The notes: generated from the letters alone by a model not told the origin. Counted from the stretch's first letter, positions 42,911 through 52,584 are shown. The stretch: 64,000 nt of DNA from an uncultured bacterium (GCA_937949555.1 CALEDV010000013.1:1-64000), one strand, 5' to 3'. A program made the numbers and translations.

Positions 42911-44550
42911 TGGCGACCTCCGCTTTTCATATTGCATACCCCTGCAGGACAGGCCTTGTCAATTACATGGGCAAGGTACTCATCCTTGAAATAATGCATT
43001 GTGCTCATTACTGGATTTGGCATGGTCATTCCAAGCCCGCAGAGGCTGGTGTTTTTGATAAGATCGCAGAGTTTCTCCAGTAGATGAATGTCTTGCATCC
43101 TGCCCTGTCCTCGGGTTATCTTGTTTAGGAGGTGATACATCTGGGCTGAACCGTCTCGGCAGGGCACACATTTGCCGCAGGATTCGGTCATACAGAACTC
43201 TACAAAGAACTTTGCCACATCTACCATACAGGAGGTGCTGTCCATTACAATCATGCCTCCTGAGCCCATAATTGAACCGAGTTTTGTAAGGGAATCGTAA
43301 TCCACAGCGATGTCGAGATGCTCCTCTGTGATACATCCTCCAGAGGGACCTCCTGTCTGAACAGCCTTAAATTTGCTGCCTTCAGGAATGCCTCCACCTA
43401 TATCAAAGACAATATCCCTAAGGGTTGTCCCCATGGCAACTTCAATAAGTCCAGTGTTATTTATCCTGCCTGCAAGGGCAAAGACCTTGGTGCCTCTGCT
43501 TTTCTCTGTGCCAAATCCTGCAAACCAGTCACTGCCATTTCTTATTATGGTTGGTACATTGGCAAAGGTCTCCACATTGTTTATCAATGTGGGACAACCC
43601 CAGAGCCCGTGTTCGGCGGGATAGGGGGGTCTGGGGCGAGGATTTCCCCTGCTGCCTTCAATGGATGCTATAAGGGCAGTCTCTTCTCCACAGACAAAGG
43701 CCCCTGCGCCCAGTCTCAGTTTTATCTCAAAATTGAAGGTTGTATTGAAGATGCCTCTGCCCAGTACTCCAAGTTGTTCTGCCTGAGCAATGGCCTTTTT
43801 GAGCCTCTTTATTGCGAGGGGGTACTCAGCCCTGACATATATGAATCCCTTGTCAGCCCCCACTGCATAGCCAGCTATTGCCATTCCTTCAAGTACCCTA
43901 TGGGGATCGCTCTCAAGCACGCTCCTATCCATGAATGCCCCTGGGTCACCTTCATCGGCATTGCAGATAACATACTTCTGGGGGCCTGAGGCCTTCATTA
44001 CGGTAGTCCATTTCAGGCCAGTAGGATAGCCTCCTCCTCCTCTTCCCCTTAGTCCACTCTTTACAATCCTCTCAATTACCGATGAAGGGGTCATATCACG
44101 GAGGGCAGCAAATAGTGATTCATATCCCCTACGGGCGATATACTCTTCAATGCGCTCGGGATCTATTGCCCCAAAATTTTCAAGGACTATTTTTTGCTGT
44201 TTTTTAAAGAAAGACATATCGGAAGAACAGGCTAATCTGCTTACAGGAGAGCCAGTAAGGGCATCTATTATCTCAGGGACATCAGAAACTGTCACAGCCT
44301 TGTAAATAGTGCTTGAGGGTTCTACAGAAACCAGAGGTCCAGCAGTGCAAAGACCAAGGCATCCTACCCCTTTTGCATTACACCACTTTTCAATGCCCCT
44401 TTTATCAATCTCTCTCTTAAAGGCATCCAATAGTTCTTGACTCCCACAAGACAGGCATCCTGCGGCAACACATACATTAATTGTATGCTCGAATTGCCCC
44501 TGCCTTTCATTTTCAATCTTCGCTATTTCTTGTAGTTCCTCAAGAACCAT
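42907..44550 (-). CDS. hoxF: hydrogenase diaphorase NADH-binding subunit
   Basis: The protein has 547 aa from ATG 44550 (GGGAGGTGG upstream). The N-terminal thioredoxin-like [2Fe-2S] domain ([17 protein letters not shown]) is followed by the NuoF core: NADH/FMN-binding [16 protein letters not shown] and [17 protein letters not shown], then [17 protein letters not shown], and the C-terminal [4Fe-4S] ligands [15 protein letters not shown]. It oxidises NADH or reduces NAD with electrons from the hydrogenase. It overlaps hoxE and hoxU. Confidence 0.93.
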   Translation of the reverse strand: MVLEELQEIAKIENERQGQFEHTINVCVAAGCLSCGSQELLDAFKREIDKRGIEKWCNAKGVGCLGLCTAGPLVSVEPSSTIYKAVTVSDVPEIIDALTGSPVSRLACSSDMSFFKKQQKIVLENFGAIDPERIEEYIARRGYESLFAALRDMTPSSVIERIVKSGLRGRGGGGYPTGLKWTTVMKASGPQKYVICNADEGDPGAFMDRSVLESDPHRVLEGMAIAGYAVGADKGFIYVRAEYPLAIKRLKKAIAQAEQLGVLGRGIFNTTFNFEIKLRLGAGAFVCGEETALIASIEGSRGNPRPRPPYPAEHGLWGCPTLINNVETFANVPTIIRNGSDWFAGFGTEKSRGTKVFALAGRINNTGLIEVAMGTTLRDIVFDIGGGIPEGSKFKAVQTGGPSGGCITEEHLDIAVDYDSLTKLGSIMGSGGMIVMDSTSCMVDVAKFFVEFCMTESCGKCVPCRDGSAQMYHLLNKITRGQGRMQDIHLLEKLCDLIKNTSLCGLGMTMPNPVMSTMHYFKDEYLAHVIDKACPAGVCNMKSGGRQ

Positions 44551-45043
44551 TTTCAAACCACCTCCCTATCGTATTCATAACAGTTTCAGGGGTTTGTTTG
44601 CCTGACACTGCACCGTCATATACAACGGCAGGCGCAAGACCACAGGCGCCAAGGCATCGAGCAGTCAGGAGAGAAAGCTTATTGTCTTTGGTAGTTTCTC
44701 CAGGGCCAATATCATAGGTTTTGCCAATTTCATCAAGTATCGCCTTAGCGCCACCTATGTAACAAGCAGTCCCTGTACAGACTACACAGGTATGCTCTCC
44801 CTGAGGCTTGAGGGTAAAAAAGTGATAAAAGGTAGCTACACCGTAAACCTTACTAAGGGGTACGCCAAGTTTGTCAGATACATAACGCATTAAATCTAAG
44901 TCAATAAACCCATAGGTTTCCTGTATGGCATGAAGGGTTTCAATCAGTGCGTTAGGTTCATTGCCATGCATACGCATGGTTCTGTCAACAATACGGAGCC
45001 TTCTGTCTTCCTGTTGCTTACTCTGTGCCTCTTGAAGGGCCAT
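44540..45043 (-). CDS. hoxE: hydrogenase diaphorase [2Fe-2S] subunit
   Basis: The NuoE-like thioredoxin-fold protein of 167 aa starts at ATG 45043, six bases after AGGAGG. Four cysteines bind [2Fe-2S]: [10 protein letters not shown] (first pair) and CLGACGLAP (second pair). N-terminal helices ([44 protein letters not shown]) are canonical. It overlaps the end of the MerR gene by 26 bases and hoxF by 11, so all are on one transcript. Confidence 0.93.
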   Translation of the reverse strand: MALQEAQSKQQEDRRLRIVDRTMRMHGNEPNALIETLHAIQETYGFIDLDLMRYVSDKLGVPLSKVYGVATFYHFFTLKPQGEHTCVVCTGTACYIGGAKAILDEIGKTYDIGPGETTKDNKLSLLTARCLGACGLAPAVVYDGAVSGKQTPETVMNTIGRWFENGS

Positions 45044-45491
45044 TTTCAACCTCCTTTATTTTTCTCCTATTATGAGCGATGTAGATAACACACTTTTCGC
45101 AGCCTTTGAGGTTTGCCATGCTACAGAGATGTTTCTTTGATTCCCAACATTGTTTGTTTTTGTGGATAAAGGCAGTGCAATTAGTCATGACCTCTTTGGG
45201 ACACTCCCTTATTTCCCAGCAAGGTGCATAATTTAAGAGTTTTATCAGCCCCTCAATGCTTATCTTGTCTTTATGTATTGCGTCTCTAATGCATATTAGC
45301 CAAGATATGTCGTTTTCGGAGAAGTAGCGGTGGTTGTTTCGCCTGATGGGATGTATAAGCCCTCGTCTTTCATATAGCCTTATGGTTTGTTCGGTAATCC
45401 CCACCATCTCTGCGACTATGCCTATAGAATAAACAGGCTTTTCTTCCTTTTTTATGTCTACAGGGGGCTTGTTTATTGTTTTTTTTCTCAT
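45018..45491 (-). CDS. MerR-family regulator fused to a two-CW cysteine domain
   Basis: The protein of 157 aa has a winged MerR HTH at about 20-85 (YSIGIVAEMVGITEQTIRLYERRGLIHPIRRNNHRYFSENDISWL) followed by a cysteine-rich module about 91-137: CWEIRECPKEVMTNCTAF, QCWESKKHLC, GCEKCVIY. The same two-CW pattern occurs in the HAMP of the kinase at 28535-30658. The cysteines could hold a metal or Fe-S cluster, making it a redox or metal sensor. Because it leads the hox operon and overlaps hoxE, it is the obvious candidate regulator of hydrogenase expression. Minus-strand TATAAT at 45514-45519 could be its -10. Confidence 0.88.
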   Translation of the reverse strand: MRKKTINKPPVDIKKEEKPVYSIGIVAEMVGITEQTIRLYERRGLIHPIRRNNHRYFSENDISWLICIRDAIHKDKISIEGLIKLLNYAPCWEIRECPKEVMTNCTAFIHKNKQCWESKKHLCSMANLKGCEKCVIYIAHNRRKIKEVENGPSRGTE

Positions 45492-45571
45492 TTCTGAATT
45501 TCTGATTACTGTAATTATAAGATATGCTAATAAAACATTATTGAATATCGCCTGTCAATAGCGATGTTTGT

Positions 45572-45600
45572 TTGACATTACAGGGGAATTCAGTTATTTT
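45572..45600 (+). promoter_or_regulatory. sigma-70-like promoter of the pilB gene
   Basis: TTGACA (45572-45577) and TATTTT (45595-45600) have a 17-bp spacer. The -10 box ends six bases before ATG 45607, so the transcript would start at or next to the start codon. Confidence 0.5.
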
Positions 45601-45606
45601 ATCTTC

Positions 45607-47370
45607 ATGTCTGTAGGAACTCCGCTGCTTGGCCAATTGTTGTTAAAGGCAAATCTCGTTACCGAGGCTCAGCTCAACGAGGCCATCAAGATTCAAAGGC
45701 TTGAAGGCAAGAGGCTCGGTTCAGTCTTAGTTAAGATTGGGGCTATAAATGAAGAGAGCCTGATAACCTTTTTAAGCAGGCAGTATAGCGTGCCGGCCAT
45801 TAATCTATCGGAACAAAGAATTGATATTACCCTCCTAAAACTCATCCCTTACGATACTGCTAAACGCTATCAGTTGATCCCTATCTCAAAGGAGGGAGGG
45901 GCGCTGAAGGTTGCAATATCTGACCCCTCAAATAGCCTTGCCATCGATGATGTAAAGTTTATAACAGGCATGAAGGTTTCTGCATATGTAGCTGCTGAGT
46001 CGTCAATAATGGATGCTATAGAGAAGTATTATTCGCATAAGGACTCTATCAAGCTGGCGGCTGAACAAAAGGGCAAGGCAGGTCTCCAGAAGACCCAGGT
46101 CAAGGTTGACACAGAGGTTGAGGATCTAACAAAGGTCATTGGCAGTGCTATGGAAGAGATGACCGTTGTTGAGGAGAAGGAAGAGGCACCTATAGATCAG
46201 GTAGATGCCCCAATAGTGAAACTGGTAAACGGGATTTTATTAAATGCCCTTAGATCAAGGGCAAGTGACATACACATAGAGCCTTCTGAGGAGATGCTAA
46301 GGGTTAGGTATAGGATTGATGGGGTGCTCCAGCCAGTTTTAAAGCTTCCTGTAAAGATGAAAAATGCTATTACCTCAAGAATCAAGATCATGTCTCATCT
46401 TGACATATCTGAAAGAAGGCTTCCACAGGATGGAAGAATAAAGCTGAAGATTGGAGGAGACAGGGAGATAGACTTCCGTGTATCGACCCTTCCAACTATC
46501 TTTGGAGAGAAGATTGTTATGAGGCTTTTGGATAAGTCCAATCTCCAACTTGAGTTAAATAAATTAGGTTTTGATGAGAAACAACTTTTAGATTTCCTTG
46601 AGGCTATTGAGAAGCCCTATGGGATGATACTTGTTACAGGTCCAACTGGAAGCGGAAAGACCACTACCCTCTATTCAGCATTATCTCATCTCAACAAGCC
46701 TGGGGTAAACATAATGACTGCCGAGGACCCTGTGGAGTACAACTTCTTTGGCATCAACCAAGTGCAGATGAAGGAGGACATAGGACTTAACTTCGCTGCA
46801 GTATTGAGGTCCTTTTTGAGGCAGGACCCTGATATCATACTGGTTGGCGAGATTAGAGACTTTGAAACTGCTGAGATAGGAATCAAGGCAGCCCTTACGG
46901 GACATCTTGTTTTAAGCACCTTGCATACTAATGATGCGCCAAGCACTGTAACGAGGCTTATAAACATGGGAATAGAACCAGTCCTCATATCTACCTCAGT
47001 GGTGTTAATACTTGCCCAGAGGCTTGCCCGTCGTATATGCACTGCCTGTAAGACCGAACAGACAGTAAGTGAATCGGTGCTTGTGAAGTTGGGATGTTCC
47101 CCTGAAAGGGCAAAGTCCATTAAATGTTTTGCAGGTAAGGGTTGCCCTGAATGCAACAATACTGGTTATAGAGGTAGGCTTGCTATACATGAGATCATGC
47201 CTGTCAAAGAAGAGATAAAGGAGCTTATACTGCAGGGGGCTTCTGCTGCTGAGATCAAAAAAGAGGCTATTCGTTTAGGAATGTCCACACTAAGACAAAC
47301 GGGCATTAACAAGATTGAGCAGGGATTAACTACAATAGAAGAGGTAATCAGGGTAACCTTTGAAGATTAA
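45607..47370 (+). CDS. pilB: type IV pilus assembly / type II secretion ATPase (PilB/GspE)
   Basis: The protein has 587 aa from ATG 45607; the track's TTG 45568 lies upstream of the promoter -10 box. An MshEN-type N-terminal domain (LGQLLLKANLVTEAQLNEAIKIQ, YSVPAINL) precedes the secretion ATPase: Walker A GPTGSGKTTTLYSA, Asp box, Walker B RQDPDIILVGEIRD, His box STLHTNDAPS, and a tetracysteine zinc site (CTACK..CPECNNTGYRGR). It powers pilus extension at the inner membrane. The next gene is a diverged PilT. No pilin or PilC gene is in the window. Confidence 0.93.
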   Translation: MSVGTPLLGQLLLKANLVTEAQLNEAIKIQRLEGKRLGSVLVKIGAINEESLITFLSRQYSVPAINLSEQRIDITLLKLIPYDTAKRYQLIPISKEGGALKVAISDPSNSLAIDDVKFITGMKVSAYVAAESSIMDAIEKYYSHKDSIKLAAEQKGKAGLQKTQVKVDTEVEDLTKVIGSAMEEMTVVEEKEEAPIDQVDAPIVKLVNGILLNALRSRASDIHIEPSEEMLRVRYRIDGVLQPVLKLPVKMKNAITSRIKIMSHLDISERRLPQDGRIKLKIGGDREIDFRVSTLPTIFGEKIVMRLLDKSNLQLELNKLGFDEKQLLDFLEAIEKPYGMILVTGPTGSGKTTTLYSALSHLNKPGVNIMTAEDPVEYNFFGINQVQMKEDIGLNFAAVLRSFLRQDPDIILVGEIRDFETAEIGIKAALTGHLVLSTLHTNDAPSTVTRLINMGIEPVLISTSVVLILAQRLARRICTACKTEQTVSESVLVKLGCSPERAKSIKCFAGKGCPECNNTGYRGRLAIHEIMPVKEEIKELILQGASAAEIKKEAIRLGMSTLRQTGINKIEQGLTTIEEVIRVTFED

Positions 47371-47373
47371 TAT

Positions 47374-48459
47374 ATGTTGATTGACCTCCTTACTATTATG
47401 ATTGAACGAGGTTCTTCGGATCTCTATCTCTCCACAGGTGCAAAGCCTAAGATCAGAAAGGACGGCATACTGATTGATATTGATGAATTCCCAGCCCTCT
47501 CGCCTGAGGAGACCAAAGATCTCTGCTATTCTATTTTAAGCGATTATCAGAAAGAGACACTGGAGTCTAATTATGAGATTAACCTATCTTTTGGTATAAA
47601 GGGTCTCAGTCGTTTTAGGGCCAGCATTTTCATCCAGAGGGGTGCTGTGGCTGGTACCTTTAGGGCTGTCCCCTTTAACATACGCAGTATAGATGAACTT
47701 GGCCTGCCTCCACAGGTGAAAGAACTAACAACCAGGACCCATGGGATTGTGATAGTCAGTGGCCCAAGGTCAAGCGGCAAGTCTACCACACTTGCCTCAA
47801 TGATAGATGCGATAAATAGCACAAGAAAATGCCACATAATTACCCTTGAAGATACAATAGAATTCCTGCACAGTCATAAGGAGGCGCTTGTAAATCAACG
47901 GGAGATGAATGACCCTTCGGGTTCCCTATTGAGTTATACAAAGGGCATTTTAAGGCAGGACCCTGATGTGGTTTTATTCGGGGAGATTGGAGAGCCTGAA
48001 TCAGTAGAGGCGGTTTTGATGATTGCAGAGACAGGTCGTTTAGTGCTTGCAGGTATGACCACGCCATCGGCAGCATTGACTATCAAGAGAATAACTGAGG
48101 TATTCCCGCCTCATAGACACGAACAGATAAGGTATAAGTTATCTACCCTTTTAGAAGGCATAATATCTCAGCAATTGCTTCCTCGCAAGGATACAAGGGG
48201 GAGGGTAGTTGCCACAGAGGTATTTATTCCAACTGCTGCCGTTAGAAGCCTTATAAGGGATGATAATCTCAAACAGGTGTATTCTCTGATGCAGGGGCTC
48301 CAGGGGATGCAAACTATGAACCAATCGCTTATGGGTCTTTACGAAAGGGGCATTATAGACCGTCAGACCGCAGTGGATGCCTCTCCTGTCCCTGAAGAGC
48401 TGAATCTATTGCTCAATAAGAATGCCCTTATCAACAGGGCTAAATTGAAGTTGTCCTAA
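47374..48459 (+). CDS. diverged PilT/PilU-like ATPase
   Basis: The protein of 361 aa is built like PilT: DLLTIMIERGSSDLYLSTGAKPKIR N-terminus, SGKSTTLASMIDAIN P-loop, QREMNDPSGSLLSYTKGILRQDPDVVLFGEI and RSLIRDDNLKQVYSLMQ (near AIRNLIRE). Several key motifs are altered: Walker A is GPRSSGKST rather than GPTGSGKST, the end of Walker B is GEIGEPES rather than GEMRDLET, and the His box reads LAGMTTPSA instead of FATLHTNSA. It is probably a PilU-like accessory or regulatory motor rather than a full retraction ATPase. It follows pilB after 3 bp. Confidence 0.85.
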   Translation: MLIDLLTIMIERGSSDLYLSTGAKPKIRKDGILIDIDEFPALSPEETKDLCYSILSDYQKETLESNYEINLSFGIKGLSRFRASIFIQRGAVAGTFRAVPFNIRSIDELGLPPQVKELTTRTHGIVIVSGPRSSGKSTTLASMIDAINSTRKCHIITLEDTIEFLHSHKEALVNQREMNDPSGSLLSYTKGILRQDPDVVLFGEIGEPESVEAVLMIAETGRLVLAGMTTPSAALTIKRITEVFPPHRHEQIRYKLSTLLEGIISQQLLPRKDTRGRVVATEVFIPTAAVRSLIRDDNLKQVYSLMQGLQGMQTMNQSLMGLYERGIIDRQTAVDASPVPEELNLLLNKNALINRAKLKLS

Positions 48460-48491
48460 TATCTACATGAAATTTAAATAAGGAGGTATTG

Positions 48492-49028
48492 ATGATGAGA
48501 CGGTTAGTTTATTCCATTGCTATATCGTTGTTGCTTTTTGCCTGTGCAGGCATATTCGGAAAACCCTCTGAAAATGTAGTCTTTACACTGGAGTCTGTGG
48601 ATGTAGATTCAGACCTTTTAACGGAAGGTGCCAACATAGTGGGCTCTATAATTGATATCCTCACTGGTCGTGCCTCTCAACGAAAGACAGATATGCCTTT
48701 TACAATAACAGTGAGGGTAAAAAACAACAATGCCTTTGCCATTGAGATTAATAGAATTACCTACAACCTGAGGGTGCAGGAATATGATTTTGGAAGGGGT
48801 GAGTATTTGTTTACGGGCTCAACCATGAGGGTCGAGCCAGGATATGACAGGATAATAAGGCTTCCCCTTAATGTACCCTACAATAAAGTCATTGAAAGGG
48901 TTGTAAAGGGTATATACAGACAGGAAGTCAATGTAACCCTAATGGGTGAGGCTAACGCTGTATATAGTGGTGGCGACTTTGTAGTCTCCTATGCAACAGA
49001 GAGGTCAAGGGTAAAGCTTTTGAGATAA
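48492..49028 (+). CDS. LEA14-like (WHy domain) lipoprotein
   Basis: The protein of about 178 aa has a lipoprotein signal with lipobox LFAC (Cys about 18) and a LEA14/WHy-type beta-sandwich: VVFTLESVDVDSDLLTEGANI, TITVRVKNNNAFAIEINRITYNLRV, and RPG-like strand VEPGYDRIIRLPLNV. Such domains are linked to desiccation or stress tolerance, but bacterial roles are not settled. AGGAGG at 48481-48486 serves ATG 48492 or 48495. It is 32 bp after the PilT-like gene in the same direction. Confidence 0.8.
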   Translation: MMRRLVYSIAISLLLFACAGIFGKPSENVVFTLESVDVDSDLLTEGANIVGSIIDILTGRASQRKTDMPFTITVRVKNNNAFAIEINRITYNLRVQEYDFGRGEYLFTGSTMRVEPGYDRIIRLPLNVPYNKVIERVVKGIYRQEVNVTLMGEANAVYSGGDFVVSYATERSRVKLLR

Positions 49029-49185
49029 GCTATAGACCGGTTTCACTCCAATTGTTTGTTTCCTCAATCACTATGAAGGCTTAGTTGTTTTACACTAAGG
49101 ACCTGCTAATAACAAAATTCAAGCAATTCTGGGAATTAATTATAGGAGCTTGCACATTTTTAGGTAATTTGTTAATTTATTGATC

Positions 49186-50064
49186 ATGTTTAGGTATTAT
49201 GAAGTCATAGAGCAACTTCCTTTAGACGTCAAGATCCCTTTATTAAGGATGGTAGAACTTCTTAGAGAGGAACTTTTAGAGACCGTTAAGAAGTCTGACT
49301 TTGATGATTTAAAGGGTGTGGTTAGAGAGCTTGCCGAGGCCCAGAAGAGGACTGAGCTCAAGGTAGGAGAGCTTGCCGAGGCGCAGAAGAAGACTGATCT
49401 AAAGCTAGGAGAGCTTGCCGAGGCCCAGAAGAGGACTGAGGCCCGTCTTGATTCACTAACCCAAAGGGTAGAAGAGCTTGCCGAGGCCCAGAAGAGGACT
49501 GAGCTCAAGGTAGGAGAGCTTGCCGAGGCCCAGAAGAAGACTGAGGCCCGTCTTGATTCACTAACCCAAAGGGTAGAAGAGCTTGCCGAGGCCCAGAAGA
49601 GGACTGAAGATGCATTAATAAAGCTAATAAAAGAGCATGATAAGACAAGGGAGATCCTTGGTGGTCTTTCTGATACAGTAGGATATGGTTTAGAGGATAA
49701 GATAATGCCTTACATCAATGATTTTGCAAAGAAGGAGTTTGCTATAGAGACAACCCTTATTGAAAGAAGAAACATAGTTTATAGTAATGGCAGATATGAT
49801 GAAGTGAACATATATGTAGAGGGTACCAAAAAAGGGGATAGGGTTTATATAGTAGGTGAATGTAAGGCCAGACCAAGCAAGAAAGAGATAGAAAGGTTTA
49901 TGTCTCAATTAAAGAGGATAAAGGATTATCTCAAGGCGCCAGTGTATTCGTTTATTGTTGGATATACCTATTCCCCAGAGGTAGAGAGACATCTTAAGGA
50001 GAGGTATCCTGACTTGAAGGTAATGAAGAGTTTTGAATTTGAGCTTAAGTATGAAAGGAGATAG
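49186..50064 (+). CDS. coiled-coil protein with C-terminal PD-(D/E)XK-like nuclease domain (DUF3782-like)
   Basis: The protein has 292 aa from ATG 49186. The N-terminus is helical (MFRYYEVIEQLPLDVKIPLLRMVELLREEL). Residues 48-145 are repeated heptads: ELAEAQKRTELKVG, ELAEAQKKTDLKLG and ELAEAQKRTEARLDSLTQRVE. The C-terminal part (about 165-292) has YDEVNIYVEG, VYIVGECKARPSKKEIERFMSQL and PVYSFIVGYTY, a restriction-endonuclease-like D..ExK arrangement. Families of this build (DUF3782/DUF1640 neighbourhoods) are of unknown function. An AAATTGCCGATAG end lies shortly downstream. Confidence 0.8.
   Translation: MFRYYEVIEQLPLDVKIPLLRMVELLREELLETVKKSDFDDLKGVVRELAEAQKRTELKVGELAEAQKKTDLKLGELAEAQKRTEARLDSLTQRVEELAEAQKRTELKVGELAEAQKKTEARLDSLTQRVEELAEAQKRTEDALIKLIKEHDKTREILGGLSDTVGYGLEDKIMPYINDFAKKEFAIETTLIERRNIVYSNGRYDEVNIYVEGTKKGDRVYIVGECKARPSKKEIERFMSQLKRIKDYLKAPVYSFIVGYTYSPEVERHLKERYPDLKVMKSFEFELKYERR
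49327..49620 (+). repeat. in-frame 42/63-bp tandem repeats in the coiled-coil region
   Basis: Units starting GAGCTTGCCGAGGC begin at 49327, 49369, 49411, 49474, 49516 and 49579. Units of 42 bp (14 residues) and 63 bp (21 residues) alternate; all are multiples of seven codons, so heptad phasing is kept. The 105-bp combination occurs nearly twice. Confidence 0.85.
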
Positions 50065-50101
50065 GGTTTACTGTAGTATGTGGTCAATTTTTGCTATCAC
50101 T

Positions 50102-50114
50102 AAATTGCCGATAG
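50102..50114. repeat. solo end of the MITE-like family
   Basis: AAATTGCCGATAG followed by AAGTAATAGG closely matches the outer terminal repeat of the elements at 7088-7290 and 14695-14896 (AAATTGCCGATAGGAGTAAGAGG). No matching second end is visible nearby, so it is probably a decayed or chance remnant. Confidence 0.4.
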
Positions 50115-50215
50115 AAGTAATAGGACGCCCATATTTTACTGATATCCACTACCAGTGTAACTTTTTGGCATAAAAAGACCTTTAAGACCACCAACTCAGC
50201 TATCTCATCAAGAGA

Positions 50216-52228
50216 TTAGTTTTGCAAAATAATGGCTTTTAGGGCCTTGATCTTATCCCTTATCCTTGCAGCCCTCTCAAAGTCCAATACCTTTGCTGCC
50301 TCCTTCATCTCTATTTCTAATTGCTTGATCTTACTGTCATCTATATCAAAAATGCTTGTGTCTTCTGCTACTGCACTTGCATTGGCCTCTGAGGTGTAGA
50401 TGGCACTAAGCACATCCTTGATAGTGCTCTTTACAGTCTCTGGTCTGATGCCCCTTTCTTCATTGTATAGGATCTGTTTTGCCCTCCTCCTCTGGGTCTC
50501 ATCTATTGCCCTTTGCATCGAGCCAGTTATCCTGTCTGCATAAAATATCACAAGGCCATTGACATTCCTTGCAGCCCTACCAGAAGTCTGGATCAACGAA
50601 CGCTCAGACCTCAGAAAGCCCTCTTTGTCTGCATCCATTATGGCCACGAGGGATACCTCAGGTAGGTCAAGACCCTCTCTAAGAAGGTTTACGCCTATGA
50701 GCACATCAAACTCACCAAGACGGAGTCCTCTGAGTATCTCTATCCTCTCGATGGTATCTATATCAGAGTGCATGTACCTTGTCTTGATACCCAAATCTTT
50801 GTAGTATCCTGTCAGGTCCTCTGCCATCTTTTTTGTAAGGGTGGTGATCAGCACCCGTTCCCTTGCCTGTATGCGTGCCTGAATCTCACCAAGGAGGTCT
50901 TCTACTTGTCCCTTCACAGGCCTGACCACTATGGGGGGGTCTACGAGGCCAGTGGGCCTGACCACCTGCTCGATTACAGGACCCTGAGACATCTTGAGTT
51001 CGTATTCGGCAGGTGTTGCCGATATGTATATGCATTGATGAGTCCTCTCTTGAAACTCCTGAAACCTCAAGGGCCTGTTGTCTAAGGCAGAGGGCAGCCT
51101 GAAGCCGTAGTCTATAAGGTTTTGCTTCCTTGACCTGTCACCCTCATACATAGCCCCAATTTGTGGCACCGTTGCATGAGATTCATCGATGATCATAAGA
51201 TAGTCGCCCTTAGAGGGACCACTCTTGAGGTAGTCTATTAGGGTATATGGTGGTTCGCCTGGCTGTCTGCCACTTAGGTGGCGGGAGTAGTTCTCTATGC
51301 CGTGACAATAGCCAAATTCCATCAACATCTCCATGTCAAAAAAGGTCCTCTGCTCTATGCGATGCATAAATAGGGTCTCATTACGCCTCTTGAAGTACTG
51401 TATCCGCTCACCCAATTCCTCTTCTATGCCCTTCAATGCCCTTTCAAGTTTATCCTTTGGCGTTATCCAGTGGCTGTTGGGGTATAGCATTATCTCAGAC
51501 TTTTCACTACCCCTTTGTCTGCCAGTAAGTGAATCAATCTCTATTATCCTGTCGATCATATCACCAAAGAGTTCTATCCTTATGGCGTTGTCCGAAGCAA
51601 AGGCAGGATAGACATCAATAATATCACCCCTTGCCCTGAAGGTCCCCCTCTTGAATTCATTGTCCGATCTCAGATATAGCATATCCACAAGTTTTCTTAG
51701 TAAGGCAGCCCTCTTGAAGGTCATCCCCTTTTGTAGGTAAAGGTGCATCCCCAGGTAATCCTCAGGAGAACCAATGCCGTATATGCAGGATACGGAGGCA
51801 ACAACAATCACATCCCTCCTTTCAAGGATCGAGATGGTAGCAGAGTGCCTCAGTCTGTCGATATCGTCATTGATCAATGCATCTTTTTCTATATAGGTAT
51901 CTGTAGAGGGGATGTAGGCCTCTGGCTGGTAGTAGTCGTAGTAGCTGACAAAGAACTCAACGGCATTGTCTGGGAAGAGCTCTTTGAATTCACCATACAA
52001 TTGGGCAGCAAGGGCCTTGTTGTGGGCAATTACAAGGGTTGGTTTATTTACATTGTTGATTACATTGGCAATTGTAAAGGTCTTGCCTGAACCAGTCACC
52101 CCGAGCAGGGTCTGGTGCTTATATCCCTTTAGAATCCCCTCAGTGAGTTCCTCTATAGCCCTTGGCTGATCCCCCTTTGGCTTGAGGTCTGTTGATATCT
52201 TAAATCTTGACTTGTTGTTTGTTGTCAT
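50216..52228 (-). CDS. uvrB: excinuclease ABC subunit B
   Basis: The protein has 670 aa from ATG 52228, the start that gives the usual family N-terminus ([20 protein letters not shown]). Superfamily 2 helicase motifs are Walker [16 protein letters not shown] and DESHATVPQ. The beta-hairpin region is [21 protein letters not shown], and motif VI is [12 protein letters not shown]. The C-terminal UVR domain ([27 protein letters not shown]) binds UvrC. It works in nucleotide excision repair. The track's TTG 52273 would begin inside a REPIN-like inverted repeat. There is no clear ribosome site for either start, so the 5' end may have been altered by that insertion. Confidence 0.95.
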   Translation of the reverse strand: MTTNNKSRFKISTDLKPKGDQPRAIEELTEGILKGYKHQTLLGVTGSGKTFTIANVINNVNKPTLVIAHNKALAAQLYGEFKELFPDNAVEFFVSYYDYYQPEAYIPSTDTYIEKDALINDDIDRLRHSATISILERRDVIVVASVSCIYGIGSPEDYLGMHLYLQKGMTFKRAALLRKLVDMLYLRSDNEFKRGTFRARGDIIDVYPAFASDNAIRIELFGDMIDRIIEIDSLTGRQRGSEKSEIMLYPNSHWITPKDKLERALKGIEEELGERIQYFKRRNETLFMHRIEQRTFFDMEMLMEFGYCHGIENYSRHLSGRQPGEPPYTLIDYLKSGPSKGDYLMIIDESHATVPQIGAMYEGDRSRKQNLIDYGFRLPSALDNRPLRFQEFQERTHQCIYISATPAEYELKMSQGPVIEQVVRPTGLVDPPIVVRPVKGQVEDLLGEIQARIQARERVLITTLTKKMAEDLTGYYKDLGIKTRYMHSDIDTIERIEILRGLRLGEFDVLIGVNLLREGLDLPEVSLVAIMDADKEGFLRSERSLIQTSGRAARNVNGLVIFYADRITGSMQRAIDETQRRRAKQILYNEERGIRPETVKSTIKDVLSAIYTSEANASAVAEDTSIFDIDDSKIKQLEIEMKEAAKVLDFERAARIRDKIKALKAIILQN

Positions 52229-52235
52229 AAGGATG

Positions 52236-52425
52236 ATGGGGTCAGGTCTTAAAATATCATCTTTTAAGTTCAATCTCCCTTAATGCCTTGCTGTACTAAG
52301 ATAACTGCCCCTATGCCTCGAGATGTTAAATGATATACTGTCTCTGGATATTCTATCATTAATGGCCTTGACATTGGGATTTACTAAATCAGAATCTTAC
52401 CTTATATCTCAAGACCTGACCCCAT
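52236..52425. repeat. REPIN-like inverted pair at the 5' end of uvrB
   Basis: ATGGGGTCAGGTCTTAAAATAT (52236-52257) is repeated in inverted form as ATATCTCAAGACCTGACCCCAT (52404-52425), with two differences. The pair spans about 190 bp. GGGGTCAGGTCTTGA-type sequences flank REP-associated tyrosine transposases in many genomes, from memory. No transposase lies between. The left repeat directly abuts the uvrB start and forms the first codons of the track ORF. Confidence 0.65.
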
Positions 52426-52584
52426 TCTCCGCTCACAACTGTAGAAGATGGGTTTAACAGATGATGAGATCTTGATTAAGGTCTCGCATAACTAATGTCT
52501 TGCTTTTTGTGGCAAATCAGGAGCGAGCCATGAGTAGCGTTGCATTGAATGAATTGGCAGTTTAGGGCAGGGCACCTCTGGTTA

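Noticed and set aside
43318-43989. 223-aa plus-strand ORF opposite hoxF
   Set aside because: Antisense to a strongly conserved NADH-binding subunit; the cysteines are chance products of the reverse frame.
49029-49185. RNA gene or promoter between the LEA14-like and coiled-coil genes
   Set aside because: No tRNA-like cloverleaf or convincing promoter pair could be identified; left unannotated.
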